From Gemmatimonadota bacterium (GTDB taxonomy: Bacteria; Gemmatimonadota; Gemmatimonadetes; Gemmatimonadales; GWC2-71-9), in the NCBI GenBank assembly GCA_025357945.1, contig JANYLJ010000054.1:1-64000 (forward strand): DNA of 64,000 bases. The letters run 5' to 3'. The notes below the pieces were generated by a model. It did no database searches and was not told the DNA's origin. It saw only the letters and a list, made by a program, of their open reading frames with translations. The position numbers were made by a program, and so were the translations under genes. Each line of letters begins with the position of its first letter. The first letter of the stretch is position 1. Positions 55,075-64,000 of this stretch are shown one piece after another.

Positions 55075-56334
55075 ATGCCGCAACCCGCCCTGACCCCTGT
55101 TCTTCCGACGCCAGGTCGGGCCGTCGCGCTCGGAACGCGGTCGCCGGCCTGGATCGGGAGCAGTGCCGATAGCGTAATCCAGGTCTTTCTTCCGGGCGTG
55201 GCCGACCGTCACGTGGCACTGGTCGAACGGGAGGATGGTTGGTGGGTCAGCGAGGGCCACGGCAGGGCGACGATCAACGGCGTGCAGCTCCATGGCACGG
55301 TGCACCTCGGTGACGGCGACACCATCGAAGTCGCCCCCGGGTACCGCTACCAGTTCACCAGCGGCGCCGTTTCCGCCGTTGACGAACGGCCGGTCGTGGC
55401 CGCCCCGCGCAAGAAGCGAAAGCGGCGGCGACCGTCACAACCGCCGGGCGTAGGCCGACCTTGGGCCGTGATCGGAGTGTTCGCCCTGATCGTGCTGTTA
55501 GGGGTCGGAGCGGTTTTCGGTATCTGGCGCGCTTCACGCAACGAAACCGCGTCGGCCCAGCTGACCGACGCCCAAGCAGAGGAGTTCGACAGCCTCCTCG
55601 TTGTTGCCTATGACCACGTCGAGCGCGGCAGCACGTTGCTCGAGATGGGACTCCGGGACGTCGCCGCGCAGGAGTTCGCGCGGGGCGTCAATACACTGGC
55701 GCTGAGCGACTTGCGATCACGGCCGCAGGTGCGGCCGCGGACGGAGGCGCTCGAAGCATCCGTCGCGGCGATCTACCGTGAGCGCCGGTTGGCAGTGCCA
55801 CGGGCCTATGCGGGCGCGCGGAGCACCCTCTCGCCGGAGAAGCTTCGCGCAGCGTCGCTTTCGGTCGAACAATTCGCCCGCGCCTTCGCCCAGGTCGAAT
55901 CAGCGTTCCAGGCCAAGTTCGGCGAGTCGATCTTCGTAAGCGGACGCGACCATGCGGAACATCTTTCGCTCTACGGCAGCGGCGGCGCGCTGGATCTTCG
56001 TACCAAGAGCATGACGGCGCAACAGGTGCAATTCGTCGTTGCGTCATGCGCGGCGCGCGCGATCCGGGTGAAGGACTTCTCCCAGGATTCGATCCTGCAG
56101 CGGCAGGTCGCCGCGGCGCTCGCCGCGGGGTTGCTCGATCGTGCCGGAACCGGCCTGCACCTTCACATCGACCGGTTTGCCAATCATCGCGATCACTGGA
56201 CCGTGTCGTACTCACATCAGCAGGAACTTGAAGCGGGCCACGTCAGCCACCGTGAACTCGGCGCCATCATCCAGGCGTTGGTGCTCACCCCGTTCGAGCG
56301 GTCCGTCGTCAAGCATCGTACCATTGAGGCTTGA
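55075..56334 (+). CDS. FHA-like / TM / M15-like peptidase protein
   Basis: About 419 residues, intact paralogue of 48009-49769. ATG 55075 with AGGAGA directly before it. Degenerate FHA-like domain (WIGSSADSVIQVFLPGVADRHVALVEREDGWWV, ATINGVQLHG), a basic linker (RKKRKRRR), membrane helix (PWAVIGVFALIVLLGVGAVFGIW), helical periplasmic part, and an M15-like region: SGRDHAEHLSLYGSGGALDLR and TGLHLHIDRF, which could give His, Asp and His-x-His zinc ligands as in D,D-carboxypeptidases. The last 41 codons overlap the opposite-strand FHA gene by 123 bases. A peptidoglycan enzyme anchored to an internal FHA-like module is the inferred role. Confidence 0.8.
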   Translation: MPQPALTPVLPTPGRAVALGTRSPAWIGSSADSVIQVFLPGVADRHVALVEREDGWWVSEGHGRATINGVQLHGTVHLGDGDTIEVAPGYRYQFTSGAVSAVDERPVVAAPRKKRKRRRPSQPPGVGRPWAVIGVFALIVLLGVGAVFGIWRASRNETASAQLTDAQAEEFDSLLVVAYDHVERGSTLLEMGLRDVAAQEFARGVNTLALSDLRSRPQVRPRTEALEASVAAIYRERRLAVPRAYAGARSTLSPEKLRAASLSVEQFARAFAQVESAFQAKFGESIFVSGRDHAEHLSLYGSGGALDLRTKSMTAQQVQFVVASCAARAIRVKDFSQDSILQRQVAAALAAGLLDRAGTGLHLHIDRFANHRDHWTVSYSHQQELEAGHVSHRELGAIIQALVLTPFERSVVKHRTIEA

Positions 56335-57132
56335 ATCGATCAGGTAAAACGCGCCCTCGCGTCGGATGATCGAGCAATGATATCGCGAAACGGCCGCGGC
56401 GGAGTCACTGAGGATGAGATCGTTCTTCTCCTCAGGCTTCGCCGAACTTGCGGCGCCGATCCGGAAGACGTCGCCCTCAATCGTGTACTGCTTGCCGCGC
56501 CCGATGCCGTCGATAATCTTGAGGATCGCTTTTCGCTGGGCGGCGACGACCTTCTGCTCCAGCACCTTCGACTGGTGTCTGGCGCCAAGTTTCTTGGCAA
56601 GGACGCCGAGACCCGCGACAATGACCAGGACGGCAACCCCGACGGCAATGAGCGTGATCTTGAGCTGTCGGGCACGCTTCAGCGCCAGAATGCGATCGCG
56701 GAAGGCCAACGCGCGCTGGTTTTGCGGCTGGATCACCAGCAAATCGTTCACCGAACTTTCGGCATCGTCGAGATTTCGCGTCTGGATCCCGCGTTGGACG
56801 GCAAGCATCTTCTGGTTGACCGCGGTGGTGCTTGAATCGGACGACTTCCGGACTGAGTCAGCAGCGACTGTCCTATCGTAGTCCGCCACGGCCGCCTGGT
56901 ACTTGGCGTCGACGACCGCATCGCCCATCCCCTCGAGTTGCATCCGCTTCCAGCAATCGGTGCGGTCCTTCGCTCCCTGCACCGTCGCGGGCGCACCCAG
57001 ATCGGTCTGCTGACAAAACCGGAGCAACGACGCCTTTTCCGTTTCGCGGACGACGGGATCCTGGGCAGACAGCGCCGCACCGGATGTCGCCAGCAGGCTG
57101 ACCGCGAGTAGCGCCACCCGGCAACCGCTCAT
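56212..57132 (-). CDS. Signal-peptide / TM / cytoplasmic FHA protein B
   Basis: A 306-residue paralogue of the protein at 50859. Signal peptide ([19 protein letters not shown]), the same periplasmic pattern with two Cys (RFCQQTDLG and [22 protein letters not shown]), membrane helix near residues 168-190 ([20 protein letters not shown]), coiled basic segment, and FHA domain with [14 protein letters not shown] and SLNGTM. It overlaps clpV (ATGA), so it is co-transcribed with the T6SS genes, and it converges with the FHA/M15 gene with a 123-base overlap. Confidence 0.88.
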   Translation of the reverse strand: MSGCRVALLAVSLLATSGAALSAQDPVVRETEKASLLRFCQQTDLGAPATVQGAKDRTDCWKRMQLEGMGDAVVDAKYQAAVADYDRTVAADSVRKSSDSSTTAVNQKMLAVQRGIQTRNLDDAESSVNDLLVIQPQNQRALAFRDRILALKRARQLKITLIAVGVAVLVIVAGLGVLAKKLGARHQSKVLEQKVVAAQRKAILKIIDGIGRGKQYTIEGDVFRIGAASSAKPEEKNDLILSDSAAAVSRYHCSIIRREGAFYLIDSSLNGTMLDDGPLERGEHQRLDDGAEFTVADVARFKFLLM

Positions 57133-59804
57133 GCAGCGGTCACCGGCGGCGGCTCAGGCTTCGGCTTGGCAGCCGCCTGTTCGCGCAGCCGCACGACTTC
57201 CTCGCGAACCTCATCAGGCGTACCCACCAGGATGCTGATCTCCTCGCCCTCGGGTGTGAGCTGCACCAGGAAGCCCGGCTGTACCTCGCCGCTGATGATC
57301 AACCGGGACAGATCGGAGAGCACCATCCGGTCGATCGTCCGCTCGACCGGCCGGGCGCCATATGCCGGGTCGTACGCCAACTCCGCCAGCAACGCGACGG
57401 CAGGCTCATCCGCCTCGAGCACCGCCTGATGCTGCTCCGCCACCTGCGCCGCGATGCCACGAAGGTGGATTCGCACGATCTGCCGCAGCGTTTCGACATC
57501 GAGCGCGTTGAAGGGGATCACGCCACTGAGGCGATTGAACAGTTCGGGGCGCAGCGTGTTCTGCACGACCTGCAGGATGATGTCCTTGCGCTTGGCCAAG
57601 TCATCCGTCGCCGCCATCGCTTCCTTGACACCAAGGTTCGACGTCAACAGCACGATCGTGTTCGTGAAGTCGCAGAAACGTCCCTTCGCGTCGGTCAAGC
57701 GTCCTTCGTCGAGAACGCCGAGGAGGATGTCGATCACTTCCGGGTGCGCCTTCTCGATTTCGTCAAAAAGCACGATCGAATTCGGCGCGCGGCGCACCTG
57801 TTCGGTCAGGAAACCACCCTGCTCCGACCCGACGAGTCCCGGTCGCGAGCCGATCAGACCGGACACGGAACCGGAGTCCTTGTACTCCGCCATGTCGATG
57901 CGGATCAGCGCCGCATCGTCGTCGAACAGTGCGCCGGCGAGCGCCTTGGCAAGTTCCGTCTTGCCTACGCCGGTCGGCCCGACGAAGAGAAACGACGCCG
58001 GCTTCCGTTTCTTGCGCAGGTCCGCGCGCATCCGCCGCGCCGCCTCCGCAAGTGTGGTGACCGCGTCCGGCTGGCCGATGACACGTTCCGCCAGGCGCTC
58101 TTCGAGCTTGAGCAGGCGTTCCCGCTCGCTCTCCATCATTCGTGCGACGGGAATGCGGGCGCGCCGGGCGACAACGTCGGCGATGTCATCGGGACCGACC
58201 TCCTGCGGAATCAGGAGCCCGGCCCTCTTGAGCTCGTCCAGGCGTTCGACGAGCGCGGCTTCCTGGCGGTGCAGTCCCTCGATTTCCACGTGACGCAACC
58301 CGGCGACCTTGGCCACATCGCCGGCCGCCTCGGCGGCGGAAAGCTCTGTTTCCTTGCCAGCGAGAGCGGCCCGAGTCTGCTGCAACCCGCCGGACACCTC
58401 CTTCTCCGCGGTCCAGCGAACGAGCAAACCGTCGAGTTCGATCCGCTTGCTCGCGATCTCGTGGTCGACGGCGGCGATGTCGTCGGCCTTGCGGCCGGCG
58501 GTCTGGTACGCCTGCCGTCGCCCTTCCAGACGCACCAGTTCGCGCTCGAGCGTGTCGATGCGATCAGGCTTGGATTCGTGCTGCATGCGGAGTCGTGCGG
58601 CCGCCTCATCCAGCACATCGAACGCCTTGTCCGGGAAAAAGCGATCGCGCAAGTGCCGTCGCGCCAATTTGACCGTGGCCTGCAGCGCGTCCTCGGTGAT
58701 GTGGACACCGTGGTGCGCCTCGTATTTCGCCTTCACGCCGCGCAGCATGGCCAGCACGGTTTCATCATCCGGCTCGTCGACGACGACCTTCTCGAAGCGC
58801 CGGGCCAGCGCGCCGTCCTTCTCGATCGATTCGCGGTATTCCTCATGCGTCGTCGCGCCCACGCACCGCAGTTCGCCGCGGGCGAGCGGCGGCTTGAGAA
58901 TGTTTGCGGCGTCCATACCGCCCGCATTGCCACCAGCACCGACGAGCGTGTGCAGCTCGTCGAGAAAGAGGATGACATCCTCAGCCGCCCGGACCTCATC
59001 CACCACTGCCTTGATCCGCTCCTCGAATTCGCCGCGGTACTTCGCCCCGGCAACCAGCCCGGTCAGGTCGAGGGCGAGCACGCGGCAGTGCTTCAGCGAT
59101 TCCGGGACGTCGCCGGCCACAATGCGCTGGGCCAGGGCTTCGACGACCGCAGTCTTGCCGGTGCCAGGGTCGCCGACCAGGACGGGGTTGTTCTTCGAAC
59201 GGCGAAGCAACGTTTGCAGTACGCTGCGAAGTTCCGCGTCGCGCCCGATGACCGGCGAGAGCTTCCCCTCGCGCGCGGCTTGGGTGAGATCCTTGCAAAA
59301 GCGCTCGAGCTGGCTTCCCGATGCTGCCGCCGTGGCGGCGGCCGCGCCTTCCGCTGCCGGTTGATTCGCCTCGGGACTGTCGACGGCGCGACCGAGACGC
59401 TCGGGAGACCATCCCGCGTCGAGCAACGCGCGTCCCACGGCCAGCCCCGGGGACTCGGTGGCCGCGATCACCACGTCGAGCGGACCGACAATATGGGCAC
59501 CGCGCTTGTCCACGACCGCGATGGCGCGATCGAGCAGGTCGCGCAGGGCGCGACTGGCGATCGGCTGCTGGCCCGGTGCAACGCGGCCCTCGTTCTCGGC
59601 ATCGGTCACGCCGTCGATGTACCGCCGCGCCATTGCCGCATCGAGGCCTAACGTCGCGGCGATACGCGACAGTGCCCCGTCGGGGTCGAGCAGCGCGAGC
59701 AGCAGATGCCGCGGCCGGATGTATCCGGCACCCGCGCGGAGCGCGATGGTGCGAGCATGTTCGATCGCGGCGCTCAGGTCCATGGAGAGTCGGTTCAGGT
59801 CCAT
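57129..59804 (-). CDS. tssH: ClpV/TssH-type AAA+ ATPase
   Basis: About 891 residues with N-terminal Clp repeat domain ([30 protein letters not shown]), an Ala-rich linker, first AAA+ module ([27 protein letters not shown]), a middle coiled domain, second AAA+ module ([31 protein letters not shown]) and the C-terminal D2-small domain. The neighbours TssK, TssG and TssF identify it as the sheath-recycling ClpV rather than heat-shock ClpB. The start ATG 59804 lies 28 bases after the tssK stop; the 950-codon ORF reads into tssK. Confidence 0.93.
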   Translation of the reverse strand: MDLNRLSMDLSAAIEHARTIALRAGAGYIRPRHLLLALLDPDGALSRIAATLGLDAAMARRYIDGVTDAENEGRVAPGQQPIASRALRDLLDRAIAVVDKRGAHIVGPLDVVIAATESPGLAVGRALLDAGWSPERLGRAVDSPEANQPAAEGAAAATAAASGSQLERFCKDLTQAAREGKLSPVIGRDAELRSVLQTLLRRSKNNPVLVGDPGTGKTAVVEALAQRIVAGDVPESLKHCRVLALDLTGLVAGAKYRGEFEERIKAVVDEVRAAEDVILFLDELHTLVGAGGNAGGMDAANILKPPLARGELRCVGATTHEEYRESIEKDGALARRFEKVVVDEPDDETVLAMLRGVKAKYEAHHGVHITEDALQATVKLARRHLRDRFFPDKAFDVLDEAAARLRMQHESKPDRIDTLERELVRLEGRRQAYQTAGRKADDIAAVDHEIASKRIELDGLLVRWTAEKEVSGGLQQTRAALAGKETELSAAEAAGDVAKVAGLRHVEIEGLHRQEAALVERLDELKRAGLLIPQEVGPDDIADVVARRARIPVARMMESERERLLKLEERLAERVIGQPDAVTTLAEAARRMRADLRKKRKPASFLFVGPTGVGKTELAKALAGALFDDDAALIRIDMAEYKDSGSVSGLIGSRPGLVGSEQGGFLTEQVRRAPNSIVLFDEIEKAHPEVIDILLGVLDEGRLTDAKGRFCDFTNTIVLLTSNLGVKEAMAATDDLAKRKDIILQVVQNTLRPELFNRLSGVIPFNALDVETLRQIVRIHLRGIAAQVAEQHQAVLEADEPAVALLAELAYDPAYGARPVERTIDRMVLSDLSRLIISGEVQPGFLVQLTPEGEEISILVGTPDEVREEVVRLREQAAAKPKPEPPPVTAA

Positions 59805-59832
59805 GCGGACGTCTCCGGGTCGCGTGAAGTCA

Positions 59833-61446
59833 TCACGAAGGTTTGCGGACGGTAATCTTCGGGACAGCGGACGGTGCACCCTGAGGTGCCACTGGACCTC
59901 GCGGCGGCGGACTGCTTGGCGGCATGGCATCCGGCATCGCGCCCGCCACGAGACCAAGCCGCCGCTGAAACAGAATGGCACCCCGGACGCGATGCGCCGG
60001 CTGGACCTGCGCGCTCAGCCCAGCGATGGTCGCGACATCGGCTGGTGTCTCGAAGGTGATGCCGAAGTTGCGCTGCCCTGGAATCTCACAGGTGGCAACC
60101 CGGGAAATCGGGCGCCCGGGTGCGCCCTCCGCGTTGATACGCAAGTCGACCCGCAGCTCGTCGCCGACTTGCCAGCCAGACACTCCCTCGGGATCACCGA
60201 GTAGCACCAGGCGGTACTCATGCCGACCAGTAAGCGAAAGCTGATTGAAGACGAACGTGATCAGATCGCCGTCACGCTGCGGATGGCCGGGTGTCGCGAC
60301 CGCGACATAGAACTGGTCGCCCTGGCGATCCAGCAGAAACTTGACTGCATCGACGGAACGATTGATCCGGTAGTCGATGTACTTCCCTTCGAGCGCCTCG
60401 ACCACCCGACGGATGCGGCGCAGGGTGTCGTCGGCACGCGCGAGCGACTGGCGCAAATCCTCGCGGACAGCGAGCTCGCGCCGAGCTGCGAGCACGCCGC
60501 GCTCCTCCTCGAGCAGGTCGTTGTACGTCGCATCGGCACCGGACAGCGTCTGAAAGTATGACTGCGTCGAACTGCTCAGGTCGAGCGCCAGTGCCACCCG
60601 GCGTCCGGCCCGATCCACCTGATCGAAGAAGATTCGCGGAGGGATTGCCGGATCGCCAATTTCGGACGAACAGTAATCCAATGCGAGCACGGCCCGCTCG
60701 GTGAAGGACAGCACGTCCAGGTCGGGACGGCTATCGACGCCCCGGCGCCCGACCTGTTCCGCGTAGCGGCCCACTGCTCGCTGCAGTTCACCGAAGCTGC
60801 CCGTCAGTAGTCCGAGTTCGGCTTGCAGGCGCGTCCAGCCAGCGTACAACTCGCTGTGCGCCATCATTGTCGCGCAGGCCGGGATGAAGGGGCTGTCCCG
60901 TTCGAACGCGAGCGACTCGCTCGCGCGGCGAAGCCGCCCGACGACCAGGGTGTGCGGCAACAGGTCAGCAGGCAGGCCGAAATGCACATCGTAGCGCGGC
61001 CGACGAAACGCCGCCATGGTTGGATTGGCGGTATCGGTGCCAGCGGATGCCGGGTCTTCCACCTGATCACCGGTACGCACCACGTAGATGAACAACTCCT
61101 TGGCTCCTGCCAGCTCGGCCTTCGATGATTCGCCACGCGCAGGCGCCGCCGACACGATCTCCACCGGCTCGCCTGCGCTGGTGATGCCGCGCGCCTGCAG
61201 GATGGTGACGCTCACCGTTCGTCCGTCGTCGTAGACGTCGAATTTCGGATCGTGCGCGCTGAGCCCGCGCTCGCCGGCGTCCATCCGGACGCCGCCCCCC
61301 ACGAGACCGGTCGCCGGAACGCAGTGACGCAGCAGCCATCCGAACGTCTGGTCGACAAAGCGGTCCTGTGCGTTGAAATGCGACGGCGTGAGCAGCATCC
61401 CTGAAATCCAGTTGACGGACTTCAGGCCATCTTCGTCTTGCGTCAT
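59833..61446 (-). CDS. tssK: Type VI secretion baseplate protein TssK
   Basis: A 537-residue protein. The N-terminus [32 protein letters not shown] has the family's 'WxEGMxLxPxHFQxxDR' pattern. Later FAERA-like '[19 protein letters not shown]' and the C-terminal LYHEYRL-like '[18 protein letters not shown]' fit. TssK links the baseplate to the membrane complex. It is longer than usual (about 445 residues). The Gln/Pro-rich last 30 residues are extra. Overlaps tssG by four bases. Confidence 0.88.
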   Translation of the reverse strand: MTQDEDGLKSVNWISGMLLTPSHFNAQDRFVDQTFGWLLRHCVPATGLVGGGVRMDAGERGLSAHDPKFDVYDDGRTVSVTILQARGITSAGEPVEIVSAAPARGESSKAELAGAKELFIYVVRTGDQVEDPASAGTDTANPTMAAFRRPRYDVHFGLPADLLPHTLVVGRLRRASESLAFERDSPFIPACATMMAHSELYAGWTRLQAELGLLTGSFGELQRAVGRYAEQVGRRGVDSRPDLDVLSFTERAVLALDYCSSEIGDPAIPPRIFFDQVDRAGRRVALALDLSSSTQSYFQTLSGADATYNDLLEEERGVLAARRELAVREDLRQSLARADDTLRRIRRVVEALEGKYIDYRINRSVDAVKFLLDRQGDQFYVAVATPGHPQRDGDLITFVFNQLSLTGRHEYRLVLLGDPEGVSGWQVGDELRVDLRINAEGAPGRPISRVATCEIPGQRNFGITFETPADVATIAGLSAQVQPAHRVRGAILFQRRLGLVAGAMPDAMPPSSPPPRGPVAPQGAPSAVPKITVRKPS

Positions 61447-62363
61447 GCGGCCCTCCTGACTGGCGACGTCCCAAGATACGCATTGACGCCGAGCAGCGCG
61501 GGGCGCTCGGCGAGCCCGAGCACCGTGCCCGCGGCAGGATCACCGACCGACCAGCTTTCCGACACCGATGCGGACAAGTGGGCCGGCAGGATCAATGGAT
61601 ACAGCACTGTACGCTGCCGAGCGGACTCGGCATCCGCATTGCGTCGCCAGGCATCGAGCGTCAGCGGCCCGAACGTAATTGCAACATGCGCGTCGCCCAC
61701 GACACCACCGCCGAGGACGGCATCGAATCCCAGCCGCCCGTTGCGGGTCCCCAGTCGAACCACGCGCTCGGCGCCCACCGGTACCACGTCCTGCCTCACA
61801 TGCACTGTGGCGACCGGGAGACCGAAAATCGCGGCCATCGCGACACGCACCGCCGACTCCGTTCCACCCAGGGCGTGCAGCCGAGGGACCAGGCGGGCCA
61901 ACGCGTGCCAACGTTCCGCCGGCCACGGATCGACCGGGATCGCGAACAGGTCATCGAGCCACCGGCGGGCGGTGATCGGTTCGTCGGCCTGCAGCGCGAG
62001 ATATCCGCCACCATGCCGGAGAAAGAATGCGAGCTTGAGTGCGGGATTGTCGAAGATCGCGAAAAACCGATCGCCGCGCAGTTCGACTTCGCTTTCGTCG
62101 CGGAGCGGAAACGGCAGCAAGTCCATTGCGCCGCTGCCGCCGACGCGAAGCACAATTCGGGACACCTGGGTGAGTGTGGTGCCGGGCAACGGATCTTGCG
62201 AGATGACGGCCCCGCCGGGCTCGCCCGGTCCGGCGCACTCCAGAACGATATGGCCAAAGTCGATCCCGAGCCGGAGCAGCGTGAGCAGCGCGGAATCGAC
62301 GCGATGCCGGACGCTCCGCCTGATCCCGGCCAAGTCCGGCATGAGCACCAGTGGCTCAGCCAT
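61443..62363 (-). CDS. tssG: TssG-like baseplate protein with N-terminal PASTA-like domain
   Basis: A 306-residue protein. Residues about 6-73 read as a PASTA domain: LMPDLAGIRRSVRH, LLRLGIDFGHIVLE, then GGAVISQDPLPGTTLTQVSRIVLRVGG, matching 'vPdlvG...a...L...Gl...V....VisQ.PapGt.v..gs.v.lvvs'. The remainder has TssG-type features: GGTESAVRVAMAAIFGLPVATVHVRQ, VVRLGTRNGRLGFDAVLGGGVVGDAHVAITFGPL and LGLAERPALLGVNAYLG. PASTA domains normally bind muropeptides outside the cell, whereas TssG is a cytoplasmic baseplate wedge, so the combination is odd. Gene order (tssK-tssG-tssF) supports the TssG call. Confidence 0.75.
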   Translation of the reverse strand: MAEPLVLMPDLAGIRRSVRHRVDSALLTLLRLGIDFGHIVLECAGPGEPGGAVISQDPLPGTTLTQVSRIVLRVGGSGAMDLLPFPLRDESEVELRGDRFFAIFDNPALKLAFFLRHGGGYLALQADEPITARRWLDDLFAIPVDPWPAERWHALARLVPRLHALGGTESAVRVAMAAIFGLPVATVHVRQDVVPVGAERVVRLGTRNGRLGFDAVLGGGVVGDAHVAITFGPLTLDAWRRNADAESARQRTVLYPLILPAHLSASVSESWSVGDPAAGTVLGLAERPALLGVNAYLGTSPVRRAA

Positions 62364-64000
62364 CGGCCACCACCGTTACCACGACCTCGAACCCCAGCAC
62401 GGCCCGCTCCTGCAAGTGCCGCGTGAGCTGGGCTTCGAGACGCGGCAACTCCGCCTCTGCGTCGGCGAAGTCGGCCGGATCCACCGACGCCGTGACCGAC
62501 TGACCTTGACGCGAGCGCCCCGCGGCAACCGACGTGATCGGCACAACACGGACGCAACGGACTCGGGGCTCAAAGGCGCGGACCGCAATCTCGGCGTCCG
62601 CCGCGGTGACCACCCGTTCACGGGTACGGACCAACTCCGCGAACCGCATCTTCGCTGGTGCGTATTCCGGTGGCGCCGTGCCGCCGCGCGACGGGACAAG
62701 GTTGGTCACTTTCGCGCCAACGTTGGCGAGCGACGCACCGATCTGGTTGATGGCACCGGGGTCGATCCCGTTGGCGCCTGTCCCATCGCAGTAGACCAGC
62801 CGGACCATTGCATACGTATCAAAGCGACCAGTTGCGTTCTGGGCCGGGCGCATGTCCATGCGACGGTCGCGATAGCGCCACCGTCCGACTCCGACGGGAA
62901 CGTCGAGTGCGGCGTCGGGGGCATACGCCGCACCCTGCTCCCCCGTGATTCCGAGCACGCCCATCAGGAACCGCCCCTTCCGGCCCTCCGGCTCCAATGT
63001 CACGACACTGCCCATTCGATCGAAAGGCACCTGTTCCGCGACGATCTCCATGTTCGACACCGTAACCGCGTTCACCGCGATGCGCTGCACCGCGCTCGCA
63101 ACGCCGCCGAGACCCGGGGCCAGCGGCACGTGCAACCAAACAAGTTTCTGGCTCAGCCCCCTGACCTGTTCGGGTGGCAGCAACGCCGGCATGCTCGCCG
63201 CGATCGCATCGGGCACGCCAGTTCGCCAGCGACGATCGACCGGTACCGGCGGAAACACGAACACTTGTTCGCCATATGGCCCGCCGGCGAGATCGGCGAG
63301 GTTCGCGATCGACTCGCTGACGCCAGCGGGAGTGACCTCGTCGAGCCACTCCAGTCGGCGCACACCACCCCTGCCTCGGCGCGCGCGCAGTGTACCATGT
63401 TCGTTTGCCGCACCCCGCTCGTCGAGCAGATGCCACGGACTCTGTTCAAGGGCGCGCGCCAGCGGGCCGCCGAGCGGCAGGGTGTCGATCATCAGGCCGA
63501 GCCCGCCCAGATGCGACCCATCGGGATCGAATGCCAGGAAGAGCGCCGGCGGCGAATCTCCCAGGGACAGCGCTGCAGTCGACGGCAGCATCAGCGCACC
63601 ATCGCGCAAGGGACGCGCACCAGCGATGGTCGTCAACCGACCGGACTCGTACACGGCCGCGAATCGCAATTCTGTCGGCGCCAGCTCGATCGACTCGTCG
63701 GGAACGAAGTCGAAGCGTTCGCCCGAACGCGCAGTACCCACAAGTTCCGTTTCGAGCGGCAACCGTTCCCGCTGCACGATCCCGCTGAAGGCCACGACCG
63801 ACTGCGCCGGGTGGGCGAGCCGAGGCGGCATGCCGAGACCGGCGAGCAGGTCATCGAGCACGCCAAGCGGGAACGCCTGTTCGGCTTCCTGGTACAATCG
63901 CCCGATCTGGGTGGCAAAGGTGTGAAAGAGTGTGGCAAGTACTGGATCTGGCTGGGCCTGTGTGCCGTAGCGCTGCTGCAGCGCCACGTCGAACTCTCGC
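62356..64000 (-). CDS. tssF: Type VI secretion baseplate protein TssF (partial)
   Basis: C-terminal ~548 codons of a TssF protein; it runs off the right edge (the last bases read REFDVALQQRYGTQ). TssF landmarks: PDPVLATLFHTFATQIGRLYQEAEQAFPLGVLDDLLAGLGMPPRLAHPAQSVVAFS, and the mid-part PPEQVRGLSQKLVWLHVPL. The gene stop overlaps tssG by eight bases. The GTG at 63987 in the track is probably internal, because TssF proteins start about 30 residues earlier. The preceding contractile genes (tssE, tssB, tssC, hcp) would be beyond 64000. Confidence 0.85.
   Translation of the reverse strand, partial: REFDVALQQRYGTQAQPDPVLATLFHTFATQIGRLYQEAEQAFPLGVLDDLLAGLGMPPRLAHPAQSVVAFSGIVQRERLPLETELVGTARSGERFDFVPDESIELAPTELRFAAVYESGRLTTIAGARPLRDGALMLPSTAALSLGDSPPALFLAFDPDGSHLGGLGLMIDTLPLGGPLARALEQSPWHLLDERGAANEHGTLRARRGRGGVRRLEWLDEVTPAGVSESIANLADLAGGPYGEQVFVFPPVPVDRRWRTGVPDAIAASMPALLPPEQVRGLSQKLVWLHVPLAPGLGGVASAVQRIAVNAVTVSNMEIVAEQVPFDRMGSVVTLEPEGRKGRFLMGVLGITGEQGAAYAPDAALDVPVGVGRWRYRDRRMDMRPAQNATGRFDTYAMVRLVYCDGTGANGIDPGAINQIGASLANVGAKVTNLVPSRGGTAPPEYAPAKMRFAELVRTRERVVTAADAEIAVRAFEPRVRCVRVVPITSVAAGRSRQGQSVTASVDPADFADAEAELPRLEAQLTRHLQERAVLGFEVVVTVVADG

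Noticed and set aside
57429-59651. 740-codon plus-strand ORF
   Set aside because: Antisense to clpV; no domain resemblance, typical high-GC shadow.

Overview
The window is a high-GC chromosomal segment of a Gram-negative (diderm) bacterium, most likely a member of the Gemmatimonadota. The case rests on several points. Ser/Thr kinases of the 'RYRIERELGAGGMATVYLAHD' type carry TPR tails. GTG and TTG starts are common. There is a Kdo/Lpt lipopolysaccharide pathway, futalosine-type menaquinone synthesis and a PEP-CTERM protein. The taxonomic call is an inference from protein style, not from an rRNA gene.

Layout. 1-8 kb: two tandem Ser/Thr kinases (the first cut by the window edge), a secreted protein, a Tat-exported metallophosphoesterase fused to a cupredoxin domain, a remnant of an anti-sigma factor, a CPBP protease, and a CHAD and a CYTH protein gene that converge and overlap. 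8.3-13 kb: a tightly overlapping + strand housekeeping set (DUF512 radical SAM protein, der, plsY, gpsA, merR-like). 13-19.4 kb: a minus-strand operon of seven overlapping genes (HAD phosphatase, nucleotidyltransferase, ATP-grasp, class III aminotransferase, CDP-alcohol phosphotransferase, Gfo/Idh/MocA oxidoreductase, flippase-like membrane protein). It looks like an uncharacterised pathway making a nucleotide-activated polyol or amino-polyol head group. 19.5-21.8 kb: surE, pcm, a dedA-family gene and tRNA-Arg(CCT). 21.9-26.4 kb: a lipoprotein, a TPR protein and a TonB-dependent receptor with an AT-rich promoter region and a structured leader.

26.7-42.7 kb is one uninterrupted minus-strand run of 15 genes with gaps of at most 4 bases. 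In transcription order it holds kdsB, pyrG, kdsA, kdsC, kdsD, lptC, an ostA/lptA-like gene, lptB, rpoN, two glycosyltransferases, a UPF0104 protein, a YfhO protein, a polyprenol-phosphate sugar synthase and dapF. It covers Kdo synthesis and activation, LPS export, sigma-54, surface glycan assembly and the meso-DAP supply. 42.7-47.9 kb: mqnE, mqnA, mqnC, ispF, xerD and trpG/pabA.

48-64 kb is the most unusual part: the end of a type VI secretion-like (contractile) cluster. TssF (partial), TssG, TssK and ClpV/TssH are followed by a large set of accessory genes. These are two FHA-like/TM/periplasmic M15-like proteins, two signal-peptide/TM/cytoplasmic FHA proteins, a small kinase lacking a glycine loop, a VWA membrane protein, a PEGA/Sel1 protein with an 18-proline run, and a polytopic protein with a possible FHA-like tail. 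TssG carries an N-terminal PASTA-like domain. One of the FHA/M15 genes has been interrupted near its 3' end by about 1 kb of DNA carrying a PEP-CTERM gene and flanked by 87-bp direct repeats. Together these suggest a phospho-regulated, peptidoglycan-interacting variant of the contractile machine.
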